56,146 nucleotides of DNA from DASPGX01 sp035620375 (GCA_035620375.1 DASPGX010000019.1:1-56146), one strand, 5' to 3'; positions 43,068 through 50,908 are shown, numbered from the stretch's first letter. The notes: generated by a model from the letters alone, not told the origin. Numbers and translations are program-made.

Positions 43068-43073
43068 TATACT
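43068..43073 (+). promoter_or_regulatory. -10 box of the leaderless xer gene
   Basis: TATACT ends 7 nt before the ATG at 43081, with no Shine-Dalgarno sequence. Longer in-frame extensions upstream would cross this box. Confidence 0.6.
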
Positions 43074-43080
43074 TTGGCAT

Positions 43081-44007
43081 ATGCCTGCGGTCAAACAGCT
43101 GAAGCACGAATATCTGGAATATCTGGAAATAGAGCGCAACCGCTCTCTGAAGACCGTGGAGAACTACGGCCGGTATCTGGACCGCTTCATCACGTTTCTG
43201 GCGAACACGTCCGGTGAGGACCTGGACGACATGACCGAGGACAACATCCGCCAGTACCGCCTGTGGCTGAACCGGTACAAGGACCCCGACACCGGCCAGC
43301 CGCTCAAGCGGGTGACGCAGAACTATCACATCATCGCCCTGCGGAATTTCCTCAAGTACCTGACCAAGCGGGGCATCAAAGTGGTCCCGCCGGATCGCGT
43401 TGAACTGGGCAAGCAGGAGGACCGGCAGGTGACGTTCCTGGAACCGTCCGAGCTCAAGCGTCTGGTGGATGCGCCCGAGGGCGGCGACTTGGCGGACCTA
43501 CGGGACCGGGCGATGCTTGCGGTCCTGTTCTCAACCGGAATGCGGGTGTCCGAGCTGTGCTCGCTGGACCGGGATATGCTCTCCGCCGAGCGGGGAGAGC
43601 TCGCGGTGCGGGGCAAGGGGGGCAAGGTGCGGCCCGTGTTTTTGTCCGACGAGTCCCGGGAACGGCTCGCGGCATGGCTGGACAAGCGGACGGATGCGGA
43701 CGGTGCGCTCTTTATCCGCATCCCACGGAACAAGGCGTTCGCCAAATACGACGACCTGCGGCTGACGCCCCGCTCGGTCCAGCGCATCGTCAAACAGCAT
43801 GCGGTCGCCGCGGGCATCGTCGGCAAAAAGGTTTCTCCGCACACCTTGCGCCACTCATTCGCCACGGACCTGCTCCGCAACGGGGCGGATATCAGGTCCG
43901 TGCAGGAAATGCTCGGCCACTCGTCGGTCACGACCACCCAAATCTACACCCACGTCACCAACAAGGGACTCAAGGAGGTTCACGAGAAGTTTCACGGGAA
44001 GAAGTGA
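43081..44007 (+). CDS. tyrosine recombinase XerC/XerD family
   Basis: Xer recombinases resolve chromosome dimers at dif sites. The 308-residue protein has an N-terminal SAM-like DNA-binding domain (about 1-95) and the catalytic domain with Arg155 (STGMRVSEL), Lys179/182 (VRGKGGKVRPV), His254 and Arg257 (PHTLRHSFATDLL), His280 (LGHSS) and nucleophile Tyr289 (TQIYTHV). All residues are present. Only one Xer gene lies in the window and no integration signs flank it, so a housekeeping role is more likely than an integrase. It diverges from rpsO. Confidence 0.93.
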   Translation: MPAVKQLKHEYLEYLEIERNRSLKTVENYGRYLDRFITFLANTSGEDLDDMTEDNIRQYRLWLNRYKDPDTGQPLKRVTQNYHIIALRNFLKYLTKRGIKVVPPDRVELGKQEDRQVTFLEPSELKRLVDAPEGGDLADLRDRAMLAVLFSTGMRVSELCSLDRDMLSAERGELAVRGKGGKVRPVFLSDESRERLAAWLDKRTDADGALFIRIPRNKAFAKYDDLRLTPRSVQRIVKQHAVAAGIVGKKVSPHTLRHSFATDLLRNGADIRSVQEMLGHSSVTTTQIYTHVTNKGLKEVHEKFHGKK

Positions 44008-44034
44008 CGGCCGGTACACGGGATGAGCCGTTCC

Positions 44035-44068
44035 GCGCCGTAATCCTTGCGTTATCCGCGGTTTTTTG
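44035..44068 (+). terminator. probable terminator of the xer gene
   Basis: CCGCG and CGCGG enclose an imperfect stem-loop and are followed by TTTTTTG. The T-run is clear, the stem is weaker. Confidence 0.5.
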
Positions 44069-44075
44069 ATAGAAT
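44047..44075 (+). promoter_or_regulatory. promoter of the small Cys-motif gene
   Basis: TTGCGT (44047-44052) and TAGAAT (44070-44075) are 17 nt apart. The leader of about 80 nt contains a CCGCC/GGCGG hairpin. Confidence 0.5.
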
Positions 44076-44163
44076 TGACGGGTATTGCTCGCTAAACGTC
44101 CGCTATGTACGTCCCTGTGCCGCCTCCGGCGGTTTCGGGAGAATGGATAGAGGACAACGTGTA

Positions 44164-44286
44164 ATGAACGACACGCACGAGCACAAGTACGAGAACGGTA
44201 AGTGTGAGTGTGGTGCTGAGGAGGCCGCTTCGGCCCCGGAGGCGCCCGTAGCGGAAGCTCCCGCAGGGGACCAGCCGACTGCCTAA
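44164..44286 (+). CDS. 40-residue protein with His/Cys metal-binding-like motif
   Basis: The frame encodes MNDTHEHKYENGKCECGAEE followed by an Ala/Pro/Glu tail ending in GDQPTA. The H-E-H-K...G-K-C-E-C-G arrangement is the short zinc-ribbon-like motif often seen at the start of small bacterial proteins. GAGGAC lies about 7 nt before the ATG, a promoter precedes it and a 16-bp terminator follows, so it is probably a real, independently transcribed gene. Function unknown. Confidence 0.65.
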   Translation: MNDTHEHKYENGKCECGAEEAASAPEAPVAEAPAGDQPTA

Positions 44287-44300
44287 GAATCTCTCGCAGA

Positions 44301-44336
44301 AATACAAAGACGGGCCATACGGCCCGTCTTTGTATT
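44301..44336. terminator. strong terminator of the small Cys-motif gene
   Basis: A perfect 16-bp stem (44301-44316 with 44321-44336, loop ATAC). Confidence 0.85.
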
Positions 44337-44343
44337 GATGTGC

Positions 44344-44463
44344 ACCATGAGGAGTCATCCTCCGGTCGAACGGCTCACGGTCTGAGCCGTTCGCCTCCGG
44401 GCTCCTGCCCTCGCGGTCGCACCTGCTGGCGCGACAACGCTCCGGGCTTCGACTCCTCATGGT
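44344..44463. repeat. nested inverted-repeat element 1
   Basis: Outer arms ACCATGAGGAGTC (44344-44356) and GACTCCTCATGGT (44451-44463) enclose a hairpin CGAACGGCTCA/TGAGCCGTTCG (44367-44393). The outer arm copies the 3' end of the adjacent tRNA-Arg (CATGAGGAGTCGAA on this strand). It may be a mobile or structured-RNA element; it contains no gene. Confidence 0.6.
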
Positions 44464-44474
44464 TTGAAGACGGC

Positions 44475-44511
44475 AAGAATAAGACGGGCCGCAGGGCCCG
44501 TCTTATTCTTG
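44475..44511. terminator. terminator downstream of tRNA-Arg
   Basis: AAGAATAAGACGGGCC pairs with GGCCCGTCTTATTCTT around a short GCA-type loop. It ends the tRNA-Leu/tRNA-Arg transcript on the - strand. Confidence 0.8.
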
Positions 44512-44514
44512 TAG

Positions 44515-44586
44515 TGCACCCATGAGGAGTCGAACCTCAATTTCCGGCTTCGGAGGCCAGCGTCCTATCCATTGAACGATGGGTGC
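44515..44586 (-). tRNA. tRNA-Arg (CCG)
   Basis: The - strand folds as a complete 72-nt cloverleaf: acceptor GCACCCA/TGGGTGC, D-loop with AATGGATAGG, anticodon loop CTCCGAA (CCG) and T-arm TGAGGTTCGACTCCTCA. The discriminator is A and CCA is not encoded. Confidence 0.93.
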
Positions 44587-44590
44587 GATG

Positions 44591-44674
44591 TGGGCGAGGT
44601 CGGAATCGAACCGACATGCCCTTGCGGGCAGGGGATTTTAAGTCCCCCGTGTATACCAGTTCCACCACTCGCCC
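44591..44674 (-). tRNA. tRNA-Leu (UAA)
   Basis: The - strand gives an 84-nt class II tRNA: acceptor GGGCGAG/CTCGCCC, anticodon loop CTTAAAA (TAA), a variable arm TGCCCGCAAGGGCA and T-arm GTCGGTTCGATTCCGAC. CCA is not encoded. It is 4 nt upstream of tRNA-Arg, so both are on one transcript. Confidence 0.93.
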
Positions 44675-44688
44675 GGCATACCGCCGGT

Positions 44689-45708
44689 CTACAGAGGAAT
44701 GTGCGGGTTCACCGTCCGTACGCGTGCCAGTGCCTTGCGGACCCAGCCGGGGTTGTCGGCGTACCAGCGCACCGTCCGAGGTAACATTATACCGTATTTT
44801 TCGCGGCATTTCCAGCCCAGCGACTTTCCGATATGCGCGGCATCCATCGCGTACCGGCGGTCGTGGCCGGGCCGGTCCGCCACGAAGGTCACCAGCGACC
44901 GCGGTTTGCCCAGCGTGTGCAGGATGTCGTGCGCGATGCGTATATTGGAGCGTTCGCAATCCGCGCCGATATTGTAAACCGCTCCCGCCTTGCCGCGCAG
45001 GAGCACGCGTTCCACCGCACGAACGTGGTCGGTTACATGAATCCAATCGCGCACATTGCGTCCGTCGCCGTACAGCGGCAACGGCTTGCCGGCGAGCGCG
45101 CGCAGGGTCATGAACGGAATCAGTTTCTCGGGGTACTGGTTCGGGCCGTAATTATTGGAACACCGCGTCACGCACGCCCGGATACCGTACGTTTCATGAT
45201 ACGCACGAACGAGGACGTCGCCCGCGGCCTTGGATGCCGCATACGGACTCCGCGGGTCCAGGGGTGTATTCTCGCGGAACGGCCGGCCGCCGCGGAGGGG
45301 GAGTGAGCCGTACACCTCGTCGGTGGAAACGAACACGGCGTGCATGCCGGACGTCCTGACGGCTTCCAGGAGCGTCTGGACGCCCTGGACGTTGGTCCGT
45401 ACGAAATCTGCCGCTCCGCCGTGTACACTGCGGTCCACGTGCGTTTCCGCGGCAAAATTCACCAGATGCGTGGGCCGGTACGACGCGAGGGCGCGTCCGA
45501 CCGCCCGGGCATCGGCGATATCCGCCTTCACGAACGCGTACCGACGGTTTCCGGCGGCATCGGCGATATTCGCGCGCAGTCCCGCGTAGGTCAGCGTGTC
45601 CAGATTCACGACGCGGTCGCGCCTGTGGCGCGCAAGCCAGTGCCGTATGAAGTGACTTCCGATGAAACCGCACCCGCCCGTCACCAGGATTGTTTTCCTT
45701 GCTGTCAT
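44689..45708 (-). CDS. rmlB: dTDP-glucose 4,6-dehydratase
   Basis: RmlB makes dTDP-4-keto-6-deoxyglucose, the branch point to dTDP-rhamnose and other deoxysugars. The protein (339 residues from ATG 45708) is an SDR with NAD-binding TGGCGFIGSH (about 9-18), FAAETHVDRSV, the catalytic STDEVYG and YAASK motifs, and GPNQYPEKLIP with YGDGRNVRDWIHV substrate-binding segments. It starts 4 nt after rmlA. rmlC and rmlD are not in the window, so the end sugar is uncertain. Confidence 0.94.
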   Translation of the reverse strand: MTARKTILVTGGCGFIGSHFIRHWLARHRRDRVVNLDTLTYAGLRANIADAAGNRRYAFVKADIADARAVGRALASYRPTHLVNFAAETHVDRSVHGGAADFVRTNVQGVQTLLEAVRTSGMHAVFVSTDEVYGSLPLRGGRPFRENTPLDPRSPYAASKAAGDVLVRAYHETYGIRACVTRCSNNYGPNQYPEKLIPFMTLRALAGKPLPLYGDGRNVRDWIHVTDHVRAVERVLLRGKAGAVYNIGADCERSNIRIAHDILHTLGKPRSLVTFVADRPGHDRRYAMDAAHIGKSLGWKCREKYGIMLPRTVRWYADNPGWVRKALARVRTVNPHIPL

Positions 45709-45712
45709 TGCG

Positions 45713-46441
45713 CTATTCCCCTGTGGCCCGCGACGAAAGTTTTTTCTCCATTGCCCAATGGACGGTGCGTGCCAGCGAGGGAAACGTTCCCGCATCGGAC
45801 CAGAAGCCCTTTACGTATTCCGCGCGCATCCTGCCGGACCTGATGTAGGCGTTGTTCACGTCGGTTATTTCAAGCTCGCCGCGCCCGGACGGACGGCACC
45901 GGCGGACGATGCCGAATACCTTGGAGTCGTACTGGTACAGACCCGTGACCGCCAGGGAAGAGGGGGGATTTTTCGGTTTCTCCAGAATGCGCGTGACCCG
46001 GCTCCCTGACAGTTGAGCGACGCCGAACCGCTGGGGGTCGGGCACTTCCTTGAGGAACACACGTGCGCCGGTGCGGAACGACCGGACGGCGGATGCGAAC
46101 CGGTCCTCAAAGACGTTGTCCCCCAGAATGACGGTCACGGGCTCCGTGCGTGCGAAGTCTTCTCCCAGAAGAAGCGCCTGAGCGATGCCGCCGGCTTCGT
46201 CCTGCACTTTATACGCCAGCCGGGCGCCGAACTGCGCGCCGGAGCCGAGAAACTCCACAAAGTGACCCGCGTGCTCACGCCCGGAAACGATGAGGATGTC
46301 GCGGATTCCCGCGTCCAGGAGCGTCCGCAGGGGATACATAATCATCGGCTCGTCGTAGACGGCGATGAGGTGCTTGTTGGTTACGCGGGTCAGGGGCGCC
46401 AGGCGCGTACCCATGCCGCCTGCCAGGAGGATGCCTCTCAT
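45713..46441 (-). CDS. rmlA: glucose-1-phosphate thymidylyltransferase
   Basis: RmlA activates glucose-1-phosphate with dTTP. The protein (242 residues from ATG 46441) starts with the nucleotidyltransferase motif GILLAGGMGTRLAPLT and has TNKHLIAVYDEPMIMYPL, VILGDNVFED (metal Asp), ILEKPKNP, VTGLYQYD and WSDAGTFPSL. It is the short form without the C-terminal extension. The promoter TTGACG-17-GATTCT ends 7 nt before the ATG, so it is leaderless. It forms a two-gene operon with rmlB. Confidence 0.92.
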   Translation of the reverse strand: MRGILLAGGMGTRLAPLTRVTNKHLIAVYDEPMIMYPLRTLLDAGIRDILIVSGREHAGHFVEFLGSGAQFGARLAYKVQDEAGGIAQALLLGEDFARTEPVTVILGDNVFEDRFASAVRSFRTGARVFLKEVPDPQRFGVAQLSGSRVTRILEKPKNPPSSLAVTGLYQYDSKVFGIVRRCRPSGRGELEITDVNNAYIRSGRMRAEYVKGFWSDAGTFPSLARTVHWAMEKKLSSRATGE

Positions 46442-46448
46442 ACCGAGA

Positions 46449-46477
46449 AGAATCGGGGAATACGCCGGGCGCGTCAA
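46449..46477 (-). promoter_or_regulatory. promoter of rmlA-rmlB
   Basis: On the - strand TTGACG (46472-46477) and GATTCT (46449-46454) are 17 nt apart; the ATG follows 7 nt after the -10. Confidence 0.65.
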
Positions 46478-46481
46478 TCAT

Positions 46482-46510
46482 TTGACGTACCGCATTTGTC
46501 CCCGTATCAT
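46482..46510 (+). promoter_or_regulatory. promoter of the 46539 gene
   Basis: TTGACG (46482-46487) and TATCAT (46505-46510) are 17 nt apart. Its -35 is 4 nt from that of rmlA, and the two form the inverted repeat CGTCAA-TCAT-TTGACG. Confidence 0.65.
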
Positions 46511-46538
46511 GCGGACGTTCATTTTCGCCGAGGTGGTT

Positions 46539-46940
46539 ATGGATATCGAGATAGACGACATGCTCGAAGGTCCGGACCGCATGGAGATGGAGGCGGTGCT
46601 GGAGTTCGCGAACTTCACCATCCACGACATCACCCGTTCGCCCGTTCCCGGGCATATCAGGCGGTGGATAGACGACATGCCGCCCTCCATGGTGGGCGAG
46701 GCGGGGCTCCGGCACCCGCGGTACTACCGGGTACGGACCAGCGTGGGGTCCTTCGGCGTCCTCTTCGGGCCGTACCCTGCGGTGGACCTGTACGGGACCG
46801 GTGTCCGGGTCGCGGACATCGTGGCGAAGATTCCCGAGACGACCGAAGGGTTTCCCTTCCTGCCGCTCCGGGACCTGGATGCCGTGGTGAACCTGTGGCA
46901 GCGCCTGCTGGAACTGCAGGCGGGAACGCTTCCCGAATGA
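46539..46940 (+). CDS. hypothetical acidic protein
   Basis: This 133-residue soluble protein starts MDIEIDDMLEGPDRM and has no signal or membrane helix. Visible features are a predicted helix-rich N-terminus, GHIRRWIDDMPPSM, a central beta segment (YYRVRTSVGSFGVLFG) and a C-terminal Leu-rich helix (AVVNLWQRLLELQAG). I do not recognise the family. The start at 46539 is supported by GAGG 7 nt upstream and a promoter with 17-nt spacing. It is divergent from rmlA. Confidence 0.65.
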   Translation: MDIEIDDMLEGPDRMEMEAVLEFANFTIHDITRSPVPGHIRRWIDDMPPSMVGEAGLRHPRYYRVRTSVGSFGVLFGPYPAVDLYGTGVRVADIVAKIPETTEGFPFLPLRDLDAVVNLWQRLLELQAGTLPE

Positions 46941-46984
46941 GCGGGTCGCTGTGCGCGGCCCGCTTTTCTTTGCTATTGAGATAA

Positions 46985-47130
46985 CTTTAACGGCTCACCG
47001 TCTCGGCGAGGGTCCCGTGAGGGTCGCCCCGAGGGCTCCCAAGATAAATCAACGGCTCATCTCGTGAGCCGTTGATTTATTTTGGGATACGGGTCGCGAC
47101 CCCACTTGGGTCGCTGTCGAGCCGTTAAAG
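46985..47130. repeat. nested inverted-repeat element 2
   Basis: Outer arms CTTTAACGGCTC (46985-46996) and GAGCCGTTAAAG (47119-47130) enclose a 16-bp hairpin (47044-47059 with 47065-47080, loop TCTCG) that contains the AACGGCTCA/TGAGCCGTT core. The inner hairpin is a good terminator (followed by TTTGGG on the + strand). No gene is visible between 46941 and 47137. Confidence 0.6.
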
Positions 47131-47137
47131 TCAGATG

Positions 47138-47209
<72 letters not shown>

Positions 47210-47218
47210 GGTGTTCTG

Positions 47219-48748
47219 TTAGAGATTCTGCCTGACCTTCTCCTCTTCGTACAGTTCCAGGACGTCGCCCTCCTTCGCTTCAGTCTGCGCCTGCGTGATA
47301 TCAATGCGAAGACCCGCCTCCAGACCCTCCCGCACCTCGGTGACATCCTCCTTGTTGTGCTGGAGCTGGACCACCTTTCCCAGGCGCACGGTCTTGCCGT
47401 CGCGGACGACGTCCGCAAGACATCCGCGGACCGCTTTGCCTCCCGTGACCTTGCCGCCGAGAATCTGCTTCGTGCCCTCCTTCTTGAACAGCGCCAGGAT
47501 GCGGAGCTTGCCGAGCACGTTGCGCTTCAGCTCGGGAGCGAGGAGGCCGCTCAGTTCTTCGCGGAACGACTCAATGACCTCGTAGATGACGTCGTGCGTC
47601 ACGATTCGGATGCCTTCGCGTTCCGCCATCTTCGCCGCCGAGGGCTCGATGCCGACCCGGAAACCGAAGATGACCGCGCCCTTGGCGGTCGCCGCCTTGA
47701 TGTCCTGTTCCGTGACGTTGCCGACGCCGAATTCCACGACGCGGTACGCCACGTTCTCGCCGGCAATATCCTTGACGGACAGCTCCAACGCTTCCAGCGA
47801 GCTGGTCACGTCAGCCTTGAAAATGACGTTCAGTACCTTGGTGTCCGCCGGATGTTCCGCACGCAGCGATGACCGGAAGTGCTCAAAGGGGGGAGCGGAC
47901 GCGACGGAATCCGCCGCCCATTCGTCCGCGACTTTCTTGATGTCCGTGGCGCGGAACGGGCGGCCGAGGTCCGGCGCAGAGGTCCAGCCCAGCACCAGAG
48001 CAGGCTGGGAAGGCAGGGCTTCGGTCAGCGTTCCGCCGTTGAAATCCTCCATGCTCCGTACCTTCCCGGTGACGGAACCGACGACGATATAGTCGCCGAC
48101 ATGCAGAGTGCCGTCCTGGACGAGCGCCGTTGCGATGAACCCCCGCCGCTTGTCCATGTGCGACTCGACAATCACCCCCGTCGCCGACTTTGCGGGGTCG
48201 GCCGTCAGGTCGTTCAGGTCGGCGACCAGGAGCACCATGTCCAGAAGTTCGGGGATGCCCGCTCCGGTCTTCGCGGAAATTTCGGTCACGGGAACGTCGC
48301 CGCCCCAACCCTCCACCAACACCTCGGCTGATGCGAGGTCCTGGCGGACCTTGGCGGGGTTAGCGCCGTCCTTGTCCATCTTGCTGATGGCGACGATATA
48401 CGGCGTCTCCGATTCCCTGATGATGCGGATAGCCTCTTCGGTCTGCGGTTTCACCGATTCGTCCGCGGCGACGACGAGGATGGCGACGTCGGCGACCGTG
48501 GCACCGCGCGAGCGGATGGCGGAAAACGCTTCATGGCCGGGCGTGTCCAGGAACGTGATGAGGCGGCCGTTCGCGGTCGCCTGATATGCGCCGATGTGCT
48601 GGGTGATGCCGCCGGACTCTCCCGCGACGACGTTCGTTTCGCGGATGGCGTCCAACAGCTTCGTTTTCCCGTGGTCCACGTGCCCGAGGACCACCACGAC
48701 GGGAGGCCGGACGTTCGCCGGAGCATTTTTTGCGGTATCCGTAGCCAT
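47219..48748 (-). CDS. infB: translation initiation factor IF-2, short form
   Basis: IF-2 positions initiator tRNA on the 30S subunit and promotes subunit joining. The protein (509 residues from ATG 48748) starts almost directly at the G domain: G1 GHVDHGKT (22-29), G3 DTPGH (68-72) and G4 at 122-125, which reads SKMD instead of NKxD. Domains II, III and IV follow, with IADVKAATAKGAVIFGFRVG-like and GCLADVVRDGKTVRLGKV segments. The N-terminal IF2N domains of longer homologues are absent, as in many small-genome bacteria. A TTTATA box about 8 nt before the ATG suggests a short or absent leader. Confidence 0.94.
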   Translation of the reverse strand: MATDTAKNAPANVRPPVVVVLGHVDHGKTKLLDAIRETNVVAGESGGITQHIGAYQATANGRLITFLDTPGHEAFSAIRSRGATVADVAILVVAADESVKPQTEEAIRIIRESETPYIVAISKMDKDGANPAKVRQDLASAEVLVEGWGGDVPVTEISAKTGAGIPELLDMVLLVADLNDLTADPAKSATGVIVESHMDKRRGFIATALVQDGTLHVGDYIVVGSVTGKVRSMEDFNGGTLTEALPSQPALVLGWTSAPDLGRPFRATDIKKVADEWAADSVASAPPFEHFRSSLRAEHPADTKVLNVIFKADVTSSLEALELSVKDIAGENVAYRVVEFGVGNVTEQDIKAATAKGAVIFGFRVGIEPSAAKMAEREGIRIVTHDVIYEVIESFREELSGLLAPELKRNVLGKLRILALFKKEGTKQILGGKVTGGKAVRGCLADVVRDGKTVRLGKVVQLQHNKEDVTEVREGLEAGLRIDITQAQTEAKEGDVLELYEEEKVRQNL

Positions 48749-48810
48749 ATGCGTCATATAAAAATAGCATTTTTCGGGCATTTCGGCAAGTTTTTCCGCG
48801 GATTACGCCG

Positions 48811-48839
48811 AAAAAAGATTCCCTTTTCAGGGGGAATCT
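48811..48839 (-). terminator. intrinsic terminator of the GWxTD operon
   Basis: AGATTCCC pairs with GGGAATCT and is followed on the - strand by TTTTTT. It separates this operon from infB. Confidence 0.8.
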
Positions 48840-48872
48840 CCTGGCACCCGCCAGGCGGAGCGGGACAGCCCG

Positions 48873-50165
48873 CTACTTTACGCGTACGAACCTGGTGTTC
48901 CAGGCGGCGTACTTGTAGGTCAGGTCGTTCCGGAGGTAGACACTCACGCGGTACCATCCGGGCCGCAGTGCGGCGATTTCTTCGGCCGATACCACCGGGA
49001 TGACCAGTTCCTCGTCACCCTGCCCGGCGACTGCGGATTTCGTGTCCTCCAGAACGGGACGGACGTCGAATGCGAGAACTGTACGGGCGTCGTCCACGTA
49101 TTCGAACACCGCACGGACGGTCAGGGGGCACGTCGCGGTTTCGCCCGACAACGACCAGTCCAGATGCTTGCGGGAGATGGTGATGGTCAGTGCGTCATCC
49201 AGTTCCATGCGGGAGGGGATGAGCGAGTTGCATCGGTCGCAGGCGGAGCGCAGGTAATCCGTCCCTTCCTCGCCCGTGAGCTTCGGCGGCTCGCCCGTGA
49301 CGTGAGCGCCCGACTGCTGTGCCGATTCGCCGGCGGGCAAGGGGGCGTCCAGCGCCTTTCCCTGCGTTTCCGACGGGTCTTCGGACACGTTCTGCAGCGC
49401 CCATACGAAGATGTACGCGCCCAGATTGCCCGTGCGGGGCATCGTCCTCGCCAGCTCGCGGTACGTCAGCTGGACGTCCTCCGGGCATCCGATTCCCGGA
49501 GTGTACGCGAAGTTCCTGAACTGCATGATCTCGTTGACCGCGCCGCACAGGTCCATCTTGTACGCATCCTGGTTGAACAGCCGGAATTCCGAGCCGCCCA
49601 TCCGCTCGTAGAACAGGAAGGCGTACCGGATGCGGCCGCTCTCCGGATTCAGGTAAATCCAGAGCATCAGCGGCACGAACCGCTGCCCCTCCACCATGCC
49701 CAGGGCATGCGGAGGTCCGTGAAGCTGGAATACTCTCGACATGTCGCCGTAGAATCCGCCGTTGGAGCGGAAAAGGAGGCCCGGCGACTCGGTGTTCATG
49801 AAGAACCATTCGTCGGCGATGTCGGCGAAGCGCTCATCGACGAGGTCCTTGAACTCGTTCTCGGGCGTGGAGGGGTCCATGTCGCGGATCCGCCAGAACG
49901 CCACGATGAGCGCATCGCGCTCGGCCACCAGACGGTCCTGTTCGGCCGTTTTCTCCGGAGAATCGGGACGCTTTGCGAGCTTCTTGAGTTCCTTGTTGAC
50001 CTTCTCGATTGCCTTGCGCTCGTCCTTGGTCACGAAGTACCGGTACCGGAGCAGGAAGTTCTCCGCCGTGTCGGCGGGGATGTGTCCGGTATCCTCGGCG
50101 CGGGCCGCTTGGCCGGAAAAACCGAGTCCCGCCACCAGGGCAAGAATCAGCAGCTTACCGCGCAT
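48873..50165 (-). CDS. secreted GWxTD-domain protein
   Basis: The protein (430 residues) has a signal peptide cut after ARAE/AARA (about 22) and a GWxTD-type N-terminal domain: YRYFVTKDERKAIEKVNKEL, ERDALIVAFWRIRDMDPSTP, NEFKDLVDERFADIADEWFF, then MSRVFQLHGPPHALG. The family motif GWxTD itself is replaced by PGLLFRSNG. The C-terminal half is beta-rich with two Cys pairs (SACDRCNS). GWxTD proteins are known mainly from diderm phyla such as Acidobacteria and Bacteroidetes and have no assigned function. It overlaps the next upstream gene by 11 nt. Confidence 0.75.
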   Translation of the reverse strand: MRGKLLILALVAGLGFSGQAARAEDTGHIPADTAENFLLRYRYFVTKDERKAIEKVNKELKKLAKRPDSPEKTAEQDRLVAERDALIVAFWRIRDMDPSTPENEFKDLVDERFADIADEWFFMNTESPGLLFRSNGGFYGDMSRVFQLHGPPHALGMVEGQRFVPLMLWIYLNPESGRIRYAFLFYERMGGSEFRLFNQDAYKMDLCGAVNEIMQFRNFAYTPGIGCPEDVQLTYRELARTMPRTGNLGAYIFVWALQNVSEDPSETQGKALDAPLPAGESAQQSGAHVTGEPPKLTGEEGTDYLRSACDRCNSLIPSRMELDDALTITISRKHLDWSLSGETATCPLTVRAVFEYVDDARTVLAFDVRPVLEDTKSAVAGQGDEELVIPVVSAEEIAALRPGWYRVSVYLRNDLTYKYAAWNTRFVRVK

Positions 50166-50784
50166 CGTCATCCTCCGTTTTCCGGGGCGCCGCCAGCATG
50201 TCCTGGTCCAGGCGCAGGATGTGCGTGGCTTCGCCGTTGAGCGAGTACTCGATGCCGACGAGGACCGGCGCGGGGAGCTCCCGTCGCCCGGCCATGTCCG
50301 CCTTCGACGGCTCGCTGAACGGGCGTGACGCGATGCGGTGTCCCTGACGGAACACCCAGACGCCGCTCTGGTCCAGCAGCCAAACGCGCAGGGGCTCGGC
50401 GAGGATGTGTTCGCCGCTCCGCCCGTCACGCACGGTCCGCCACGCGATATACGCGAAGGCGTCCGCACCGGTGTGGGCGCGGTCCAGCGCATCCTGCTCG
50501 TCCTTGCGGTGCCAGCTCAGGTCGGAAACCGTGCGGATTCCGGACCGTCCCTGGTTCCGCGAGCGGCACGAGATGACGGGAACCTGACGCGCGAGCGTGC
50601 GGACGTACTCGTCCGGCGCATCGGGGTTCTGGTATTCCGTCACGGTGCCGACGAACGCCGTGCAGTAGTCGTCCACGCGGAATTCCAGCTGTTTGGTCAC
50701 GGTGACCCGCCAGTCCTGCGTATCGGGAATGTCAGCGGCGCCGACACTCCCGGTCAGGAGGGCCAGCATCAGGAATACTGACAT
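50155..50784 (-). CDS. secreted protein of unknown function, partner of the GWxTD protein
   Basis: This 209-residue protein has a signal peptide (cut about residue 16, GSVGAA) and a mixed alpha/beta mature part with two Cys (DDYCTAF, VISCRSR). Visible segments are FVGTVTEYQNPDAPDEYV, LSWHRKDEQDALDRAH and VWLLDQSGVWVFRQGH. No family recognised. AAGGAAGG precedes the ATG and the stop codon overlaps the GWxTD start by 11 nt, so the two proteins are probably made together. The promoter is TTGACA-16-TATCGT. Confidence 0.65.
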   Translation of the reverse strand: MSVFLMLALLTGSVGAADIPDTQDWRVTVTKQLEFRVDDYCTAFVGTVTEYQNPDAPDEYVRTLARQVPVISCRSRNQGRSGIRTVSDLSWHRKDEQDALDRAHTGADAFAYIAWRTVRDGRSGEHILAEPLRVWLLDQSGVWVFRQGHRIASRPFSEPSKADMAGRRELPAPVLVGIEYSLNGEATHILRLDQDMLAAPRKTEDDDAR

Positions 50785-50820
50785 GTTCCACCTTCCTTTT
50801 CAGGGAACGTAATAGGATTC

Positions 50821-50848
50821 ACGATATACCCGTCAGGGGGGCTGTCAA
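50821..50848 (-). promoter_or_regulatory. promoter of the GWxTD operon
   Basis: On the - strand a perfect TTGACA (50843-50848) and TATCGT (50821-50826) are 16 nt apart. Confidence 0.6.
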
Positions 50849-50871
50849 TGCGTTTGTACGCGCGGAAAAAG

Positions 50872-50903
50872 GAAAAGCCCCGCTCGCCGGTGGCGAGCGG
50901 GGC
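50872..50903 (-). terminator. intrinsic terminator of the TolB-like/barrel gene
   Basis: GCCCCGCTCGCC pairs with GGCGAGCGGGGC (12 bp, loop of 3), followed on the - strand by TTTTCC. Confidence 0.85.
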
Positions 50904-50908
50904 CGAAC

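Noticed and set aside
43081..44007. Integrase of a mobile element
   Set aside because: All catalytic residues fit Xer, but no attachment-site duplication, cargo genes or composition shift were seen beside it; the tRNAs nearby are intact.
44341..44463. A second, degenerate tRNA-Arg
   Set aside because: Only about 13 nt of the tRNA 3' end are present as arms of an inverted repeat; no cloverleaf can form.
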